Below are positions 59,306-64,000 of a DNA stretch of 64,000 nucleotides, piece by piece (position 1 is the stretch's first letter; each line of letters starts with the position of its first letter). Source of the DNA: Kordiimonas gwangyangensis DSM 19435 = JCM 12864 (GTDB taxonomy: Bacteria > Pseudomonadota > Alphaproteobacteria > Sphingomonadales > Kordiimonadaceae). The stretch covers positions 62,001 to 126,000 of the forward strand of contig NZ_AQXF01000001.1 of the NCBI RefSeq assembly GCF_000375545.1, given 5' to 3'. A model generated the notes under the pieces. It ran no database searches, was not told the DNA's origin, and saw nothing but the letters and a program-made list of their open reading frames with translations. The position numbers and the translations under genes were made by a program.

Positions 59306-59876
59306 GCCCTGTCTCCATGGCTTTTGTGTTGTTTTTGGTTTTGCTAGTGCGCGCATAATGTCGCTTTTTCTTGAACTGGTTCCCGCACCCAACGGCAGAC
59401 GAACACCACACCCGCTTGCCGGGCGGCGAGGTATCGAAAAAATACATCTGGCAGCCGGGGCAGCGGCGAAGGCGCGCCCGCGCCTCAGGCTGCAGGCGCA
59501 AAATGGCGTCCGCCGCGACACCGGACAGCAGCGCGTCGACCGGTTTTTCCGCGGTGTGCGTCATGCCATCATCAGTAAACTGGGGCCGGAACGGTGTTTG
59601 CCTTGCAGCCGCGTTGATAATCTCGGCATCACCCTTCTCAGGGCCGCGGCCTTCCATCGCCGCCCCAAGGGAGCGCCATATGGCCTCCCTCAGCGTACGC
59701 GCGCCTTCAAGCGCGGCGACACTTGGTGCGCCGCCGATCTCATAGCCCGCGAGGCTCGCCCAAGTGGCCAGGTCCGCTGGCTCGCCCAGCAAATCAACAC
59801 ACGGACCCTGGCGGTACGCCACGGTGTCAACGAAGTTTAGGGCAAGGGTGCCGCCTTTGAATTCAAACGTTCTCAT
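59274..59876 (-). CDS. CGNR zinc-finger transcriptional regulator
   Basis: 200 residues. The N-terminal ABATE-type domain (FEFKGGTLALNFVDTVAYRQG, LREAIWRSLGAAMEG) is followed by the CGNR zinc finger: CPGCQMYFFD then VWCSSAVGCGNQFKKKRHYAR. The final Arg of CGNR is Gln here and one extra residue separates the last Cys pair. These proteins are presumed DNA-binding regulators. The ATG directly abuts a 25-bp palindrome with no ribosome site between, so a leaderless message and autoregulation are likely. The cyclase gene follows in the same operon. Confidence 0.88.
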   Translation of the reverse strand: MRTFEFKGGTLALNFVDTVAYRQGPCVDLLGEPADLATWASLAGYEIGGAPSVAALEGARTLREAIWRSLGAAMEGRGPEKGDAEIINAAARQTPFRPQFTDDGMTHTAEKPVDALLSGVAADAILRLQPEARARLRRCPGCQMYFFDTSPPGKRVWCSSAVGCGNQFKKKRHYARTSKTKNNTKAMETGHDRQAGLFRL

Positions 59877-59901
59877 ACGGCACTAGTTATACTAGTGCCG
59901 T
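59877..59901. promoter_or_regulatory. 25-bp palindrome at the start codon of the CGNR gene
   Basis: ACGGCACTAGT and ACTAGTGCCGT are perfect 11-base arms around TAT. On the minus strand, TATAAC inside the palindrome can act as a -10 element nine bases before the ATG, with CTTGTG/TTGTGT upstream as a poor -35. This gives a leaderless transcript with the operator over the promoter. The CGNR protein or another regulator could bind it. Confidence 0.65.
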
Positions 59902-60063
59902 TTATAACACAAGTGCGTTATAAAGTCGGAAAATGTGATCAAATGAAAGGTTGGTAGCAATTTGTTAACGTTCACTATTGAACAATTGGCGCGCTCGGGC
60001 CAAAAACCCGGCGGCGGAAGTTGGGGCTCCGCAACATCTAACCTTGCCGGAGGCAGGATTTTT

Positions 60064-60816
60064 ATGGTTTCAGGTGCAGCGAAACGGCTTATCGCCGCTG
60101 CTCTACTTGCCTGCGCGACTCATAGTGCGCACGGCGACGATGCCCCCATTCGCCTATATACCCACGGTGATACCTACCCCGCGCAGTGGAGCGAAAAGGG
60201 CGGCATTTCAGGCATTGCCATCGATGTTGCCACCTGCGCGTTCGGGAATCTCGGGCAGGATGTCGTGTTTGAACTGGCGCCACTTTCCCGCGCGACAGAG
60301 CTGATGAGCACGCAGGACCACGCGGTGTGGTACCCAAGCATCCTCGCCGGTGACGAAGAACGCATGGCACGCCTTGTGGGCCCGGTCTCGCAAGTGGAAC
60401 TGATGTGGTATTTCCCCAAGACTGCGAAATACAAACCGTCTGACGAAGGTTTCCGTGAGCACGCCAAAGTCACGGCCTATACCGGCTCCCGCACCGAGGT
60501 GATGCTCAAGAACGAAGGCTACAGCCTTGTGCCGGGCAGCGCGGACCATATGCGCCTTGTGCACCTGCTGATATCCGGTACCGTTGATGCCGTGCTGGCG
60601 GTCGACTTCCGCTGGAAGCTGCCGACGGCCACCAACAGGCTGGTGGCCAAACACATGGACCTCGCGCTCTACAAGTCTTTCCCGGTCGCCTATCAGGTGT
60701 CGCGCCCGCTGGCGGAGCGTGAGCCCGATTTTATCGAACGTTTTCAGGATGCGGTTGATACCTGCAAGGTAACCGCCAACGCCGAAGGCGCGGAAGACCG
60801 GACACCGGCACACTGA
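60064..60816 (+). CDS. Periplasmic substrate-binding-like protein (paralogue 3)
   Basis: 250 residues from the ATG at 60064 with GGAGG upstream; the longer frame starting at 59962 has no such site. The signal peptide is RLIAAALLACATHSAHG. The mature part starts PIRLYTHGDTYPAQWSEKGGISGIAIDVATCAFGNLGQDVVFELAPLSRATELM, like SBP_bac_3 solute-binding proteins, and LLISGTVDAVLAVDFRWKL and AYQVSRPL later match binding-protein segments. It is a more distant relative of the genes at 804 and 1701 in overall layout. The ligand is unknown; no transport genes are near. Confidence 0.8.
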   Translation: MVSGAAKRLIAAALLACATHSAHGDDAPIRLYTHGDTYPAQWSEKGGISGIAIDVATCAFGNLGQDVVFELAPLSRATELMSTQDHAVWYPSILAGDEERMARLVGPVSQVELMWYFPKTAKYKPSDEGFREHAKVTAYTGSRTEVMLKNEGYSLVPGSADHMRLVHLLISGTVDAVLAVDFRWKLPTATNRLVAKHMDLALYKSFPVAYQVSRPLAEREPDFIERFQDAVDTCKVTANAEGAEDRTPAH

Positions 60817-60846
60817 CCGATCGGCGACAGCGCCACAGAATAGCAG

Positions 60847-60880
60847 AAAGCCCGACACCATATGGTGCCGGGCTTTCCTT
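60847..60880. terminator. Bidirectional intrinsic terminator
   Basis: AAAGCCCGACACC and GGTGCCGGGCTTT pair around ATAT (one mismatch) and are followed by CCTTTC. It lies between the convergent binding-protein and serine-hydrolase genes. Confidence 0.8.
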
Positions 60881-60902
60881 TCGCCGGATACTGGCGGGAT
60901 TA

Positions 60903-62810
60903 TCAGGCGAAATAGTTGAACCCGATGAGGTTCCAAGCTTGGTAGAACGTCAGGATCCAGACTGCGGCAAGCGCCACAATGGTGTGGCGAACGCGCGCCC
61001 ACACCCCTTCGAAGAGGCCATCACGCCAGACAAGGAAGGTGGTGTACAGGTGGTAAAGCGTCGCAAGTACTGCGATGATCGGGAAGACAAACGCGAACTT
61101 GAGTGTGCCGGGGATCGAGTAGAAGAGCGGCTGCATTCCGCCAGCCAGCGTTATCCCGATAAAGACAAAGAACAGGATGTTCGCCGCCGATACCAGAAGG
61201 GTTGCGCGGTAAGCGTTTTTGGCCTGCCCTTCAAGCCCGCGGTAGCGCGACCACTGAAGCGCGAGGCGGATAAACACAAAGACAAACACCGTCAGGCACA
61301 CGCCGAGCACGAGGCTGATATAGCCCTTGGTCTCATAGAATTTGGCCGGGTAGAACTTCATCACACCGATGCCGTCCATCACGTAGCCGGTAATCTCGCC
61401 CTTGTCGTTTTCCGTGAAGATGATCTGGTCATTGTCATCCACCTGACGGAAGACATTCTTGTCCACCTCCACATAGCGGGTCTCACCAATCAACAAGGTG
61501 TTATCAGGCATGACAGCCACATCGGTGCTGCCAAGGCCGCGCAGAATGCTTTCCACCTTGGTATAGCTGCTGCGCGAGGTCACATAGCTGCCAGCATATT
61601 TCTGGCCGCGTGTCTGGAAGTCGGCTGGTGGTTCTACATAGGGCAGCTCTTGCGGGAAAAACTCGTCATAGAAGTTTTCCACAAATGCCTGATGCACAGG
61701 GCCCGCACCGGGGCCTGAGAAGCTTGAGAACAGCATGAAGTCATTCGGGATCGAAAGCCCGAAGTGCGAAATGAAAATGGTGGTGCCGCCGTCGTGGCCG
61801 AAGTTCTCGAACGCCGGGCCGCCAAAATCACGCTTGATGAAACCAAGGCCCATGCCGCGCGCACGCGGGTCGTGGGCGAAACCTTCGGTCAGCATCTGCT
61901 GGAGGGTCTCTTCTTTCAGAATACGGGCACCGTTATATTCGCCACCATTCAGCAGTGCGCGGGCGAAGTTGGCCATATCTGCCGCAGACACGGCGGACGC
62001 ACCGGCCGGGCCGAAGTTGGCGATGATCTCATACGGCGTTTCCTTGTATTTGCCGGCGCCGTAGGTGTAGGCCTTCGCCATATAGGGCTCCAGATCCGCT
62101 GGCAGCGGCTCCACAAAGGTGGAATGGGTCATGCCAAGCGGGCCAAAAATGTGTTTTTGCACATAGTCGTTGAAATTCTCGCCCGACACGTTGGCCACGA
62201 TCAGGCCTGCAAGGGCGGTTGCCCAGTTGGAATAGGCCACACGCGTTCCCGGCGCGACCACCCGTGTTGGCTGGTATTTCTCCAGCGCTTCTGCGAGCGG
62301 CATGATCACATCGGGGTCGTTGTTGATGAGGTAGCCGAGGGCGCCATCCTCAAAACCCGCCGTGTGGGTCATGATATGGCGCAGCGTGACCGGCTGGCCG
62401 GGGAAGGTATCCTTCACCTTGAACTGGGTGACATATTCATTCACGTCCGTGTCGATATCCAGTTTGCCTTGTTCGGCAAGCTGCATGACGGAAATCCAGG
62501 TAAACAGTTTCGAGATGGAACCCGGGCGGAACATGCTGGTTGCCGCGTCCACCGGAATGCGCTTTTCAACGTCGATGTAGCCATAGCCCTTCTGGAAGAT
62601 GACCTTGCCGTCTTTCATCACGGCCACAACGCCGGACGGGCTGTGTTCTTTCTGCATGAGCGGCTTTACAACGCCGTCCACAAAGGCTTCCACTTGGGCT
62701 GCATCTGTAACGTCTGGCGTGTCGGCGCCCGCAGTGCCCACGCCTATCATGGTGGCAAGGCCAAGCGTTGCCGCCCACCTGCCGAATGTATTCTGTCCCC
62801 ACTTGAACAT
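60903..62810 (-). CDS. Class C serine hydrolase with C-terminal membrane domain
   Basis: 635 residues. The signal peptide (about 10-29) is followed by the penicillin-binding-like fold with S98-I-S-K101 (MFRPGSISKLFTW), Y193-S-N195 (VAYSNWATAL) and HDGG (ENFGHDGGTTIF). After a beta region (about 390-485) four predicted TM helices end the protein (ISLVLGVCLTVFVFVFIRLA, LLVSAANILFFVFIGITLA, FPIIAVLATLYHLYTTFLV, HTIVALAAVWILTFY). A membrane-anchored periplasmic hydrolase of D-peptides, esters or lactams is plausible. It is two bases from the end of the next gene upstream (62813), so the two are cotranscribed. Confidence 0.88.
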   Translation of the reverse strand: MFKWGQNTFGRWAATLGLATMIGVGTAGADTPDVTDAAQVEAFVDGVVKPLMQKEHSPSGVVAVMKDGKVIFQKGYGYIDVEKRIPVDAATSMFRPGSISKLFTWISVMQLAEQGKLDIDTDVNEYVTQFKVKDTFPGQPVTLRHIMTHTAGFEDGALGYLINNDPDVIMPLAEALEKYQPTRVVAPGTRVAYSNWATALAGLIVANVSGENFNDYVQKHIFGPLGMTHSTFVEPLPADLEPYMAKAYTYGAGKYKETPYEIIANFGPAGASAVSAADMANFARALLNGGEYNGARILKEETLQQMLTEGFAHDPRARGMGLGFIKRDFGGPAFENFGHDGGTTIFISHFGLSIPNDFMLFSSFSGPGAGPVHQAFVENFYDEFFPQELPYVEPPADFQTRGQKYAGSYVTSRSSYTKVESILRGLGSTDVAVMPDNTLLIGETRYVEVDKNVFRQVDDNDQIIFTENDKGEITGYVMDGIGVMKFYPAKFYETKGYISLVLGVCLTVFVFVFIRLALQWSRYRGLEGQAKNAYRATLLVSAANILFFVFIGITLAGGMQPLFYSIPGTLKFAFVFPIIAVLATLYHLYTTFLVWRDGLFEGVWARVRHTIVALAAVWILTFYQAWNLIGFNYFA

Positions 62811-62812
62811 TA

Positions 62813-64000
62813 TTATTCTCCCTCCTTCAATTGCCCGCTTTGGGCAAGTGTCCCCTCACCCACGTTCCGGTGGGTAAATTCCAGTATAGCGCCCTCGCCG
62901 GCGACCGTCCGGTCCAGAAGCGGCGCCCCTTCGCCCTTCAGGTAACGGTCAAAAAACGCCAGCACATAGTCGTTCATCACGTCGTTCATGGCGCGCGCAT
63001 CCACCGGGCCGAACATGCCAAGGTGCTGCGCCACCGGCATCAGGAATGCGAAGTCGCTATAGTTCATGTGTTTGGCGTCTGCGACGGTCAGACTGTATAT
63101 CGGCCCCACTGCCTGCCGGTAGACAAATTCATTGACCTTGAACTTGGTCGCCTTGCCGCTGTGTGGTGGCTCAAGGAACAGGTTACCGTCCGAGTTCATC
63201 AGCATGAACGGGCTTTTTAGGGCGAACTTCATGTCATGTTCGCCAAATTGCATGCCGTCCATATTGATGCCCGCCTTGCAGCGTGCGTCTTCAAGGCACA
63301 GCATGCCCGCCGCCGCCCCGCCATAGGACATACCAAACACACCAAGGTTGGCCACGTCCATGCTTGCGTACAGCGGGTCAAACGCACCAATGGTTTCCGC
63401 CTGCAGGCGGTCGAGCACAAAATCAGTATCATCCAGCCAGAGCTTGAGGCCTGTGGCGAAGCTTTCCTGCGCCTTCATGAAGGTCTGAAGCTCTTGGAGG
63501 TGCGCGGCATAGTCTGGCGCAGTCACGAGGCGCACGAGGATGGCTTCCAGCTCTGCCGTCTTCTCCGGCGTCAGTTCGTCGAACTGGAAACCAACCGGAT
63601 TGAAGGAGGCTGACTTGCCGGCATTGAGGCGTACCCAAGCGTTCTGGTGTGGGTGCTCAATGGAGAACACCACATAGCCGTGGCTTGCCAGATGTTCCAT
63701 CAGCAGCACGTTTTGCGCCCCGATGGAGCCAAAGCCGTGGTTGAACACCAGCACAGGGAACCGGCCGCGGCCAGCCGTCAAGGGTGCGACGGGCGCATTA
63801 CCATAGCTATGGCCCTTCATGTCGGCGAGATAGTCGAAAAACTCAAGCGGCAGGCCAAGGTTGTCCCCCATCAGGTGGCCGCCCTGGTCCACATCCGGCA
63901 CAAAGGGAAGCGGGGTTGCGTCAGCCCCCACCGTCGCCGGGTACCACACCTGCACCGGCAGCTCCCGCGCGGTACCGGTGACGATGTCGAGCCGTTCGTC
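62813..64000 (-). CDS. PAF-acetylhydrolase-like exported alpha/beta hydrolase (5' end outside window)
   Basis: 395 residues remain; the frame is open to the last base of the window (reading DERLDIVTGTARELPVQVWYP before the first internal GTG), so the start is missing. The platelet-activating-factor acetylhydrolase pattern is VQVWYPA, FPVLVFNHGFG, SHGYVVFSIEHPH, the nucleophile in GVFGMSYGGAAAG, and INMDGMQFG. The acid and His of the triad should be in ADAKHMNYSDFAFL. It could hydrolyse short-chain esters or lipids. It is cotranscribed with the serine hydrolase that follows. Confidence 0.87.
   Translation of the reverse strand, partial: DERLDIVTGTARELPVQVWYPATVGADATPLPFVPDVDQGGHLMGDNLGLPLEFFDYLADMKGHSYGNAPVAPLTAGRGRFPVLVFNHGFGSIGAQNVLLMEHLASHGYVVFSIEHPHQNAWVRLNAGKSASFNPVGFQFDELTPEKTAELEAILVRLVTAPDYAAHLQELQTFMKAQESFATGLKLWLDDTDFVLDRLQAETIGAFDPLYASMDVANLGVFGMSYGGAAAGMLCLEDARCKAGINMDGMQFGEHDMKFALKSPFMLMNSDGNLFLEPPHSGKATKFKVNEFVYRQAVGPIYSLTVADAKHMNYSDFAFLMPVAQHLGMFGPVDARAMNDVMNDYVLAFFDRYLKGEGAPLLDRTVAGEGAILEFTHRNVGEGTLAQSGQLKEGE

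Noticed and set aside
59962-60063. An N-terminal extension of the third binding protein
   Set aside because: The extension has no ribosome site and would bury the signal peptide; the ATG at 60064 has GGAGG and an intact leader.

Overview
The window is a GC-rich chromosomal segment of a Gram-negative bacterium. The evidence is abundant Sec and Tat signal peptides, a TonB-dependent receptor, a beta-barrel porin and an autotransporter (both ending in Phe), an OmpA-type peptidoglycan anchor, a lipoprotein, and ECF, TetR and LysR regulators. Gene content (VPS10/BNR propeller protein, PD40 protein, class C serine hydrolases, GGT, S66 carboxypeptidase, N-acyl-D-amino-acid deacylase, alginate-export-like porin) fits an aquatic alphaproteobacterium, perhaps near Kordiimonadales or Sphingomonadales. 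That placement is inference; no rRNA or other taxonomic marker is present. I see no insertion sequence, prophage, CRISPR array, tRNA or rRNA.

Layout. 1-3.7 kb: end of an unknown gene, a membrane protein, two tandem paralogous periplasmic binding-like proteins and a TetR regulator. 3.7-4.45 kb: a gene-free region with one copy of a 112-bp repeat (second copy at 16.5 kb). 4.45-9.3 kb: a two-component operon made of a response regulator with DNA-binding domains at both ends, a propeller sensor kinase and a TSUP permease. 9.4-16.3 kb: a LysR-linked run (pirin, porin, isochorismatase-like hydrolase, YtcJ-type amidohydrolase, alpha/beta hydrolase) in which the three hydrolases carry export signals. 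16.7-18.4 kb: divergent GST and LysR genes. 18.4-24.4 kb: two divergent operons of mostly exported proteins (hemerythrin-like plus unknown; unknown, OmpA-type, DUF4412-like, serine hydrolase) around a 38-bp dyad. 24.5-36.8 kb: HrpB helicase, TonB receptor, large VPS10/BNR protein, PD40 protein, GGT and LD-carboxypeptidase, suggesting peptide and cell-wall scavenging.

37.1-39.4 kb: an ECF sigma/anti-sigma unit with membrane proteins. 39.4-42.4 kb: a large RTX protein with an N-terminal DUF4347 domain. 42.7-45.9 kb: an FMN reductase next to a two-gene NAD salvage unit (NAMPT and bifunctional NMN adenylyltransferase/Nudix). 46-52.3 kb: DUF3703 protein, GlxA-type AraC regulator, GDSL autotransporter, SDR and an unknown exported protein. 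52.3-64 kb: N-acyl-D-amino-acid deacylase lipoprotein, a small Cys-containing exported protein, aminotransferase, PaiB-like protein, a TetR/DUF4336 unit with an operator inside its promoter, a CGNR-regulator/cyclase unit with a palindrome at the start codon, a third binding-protein paralogue, a membrane-anchored serine hydrolase and a PAF-acetylhydrolase-like protein cut by the window end.

The strongest leads are the double-headed response regulator, the 112-bp intergenic repeat pair, the exported-hydrolase run beside pirin, the 18-24 kb envelope operons with their shared dyad, the His/Cys dyad in the RTX protein, and several well-formed palindromic operators. All domain assignments are from reading the sequence; no database search was possible.
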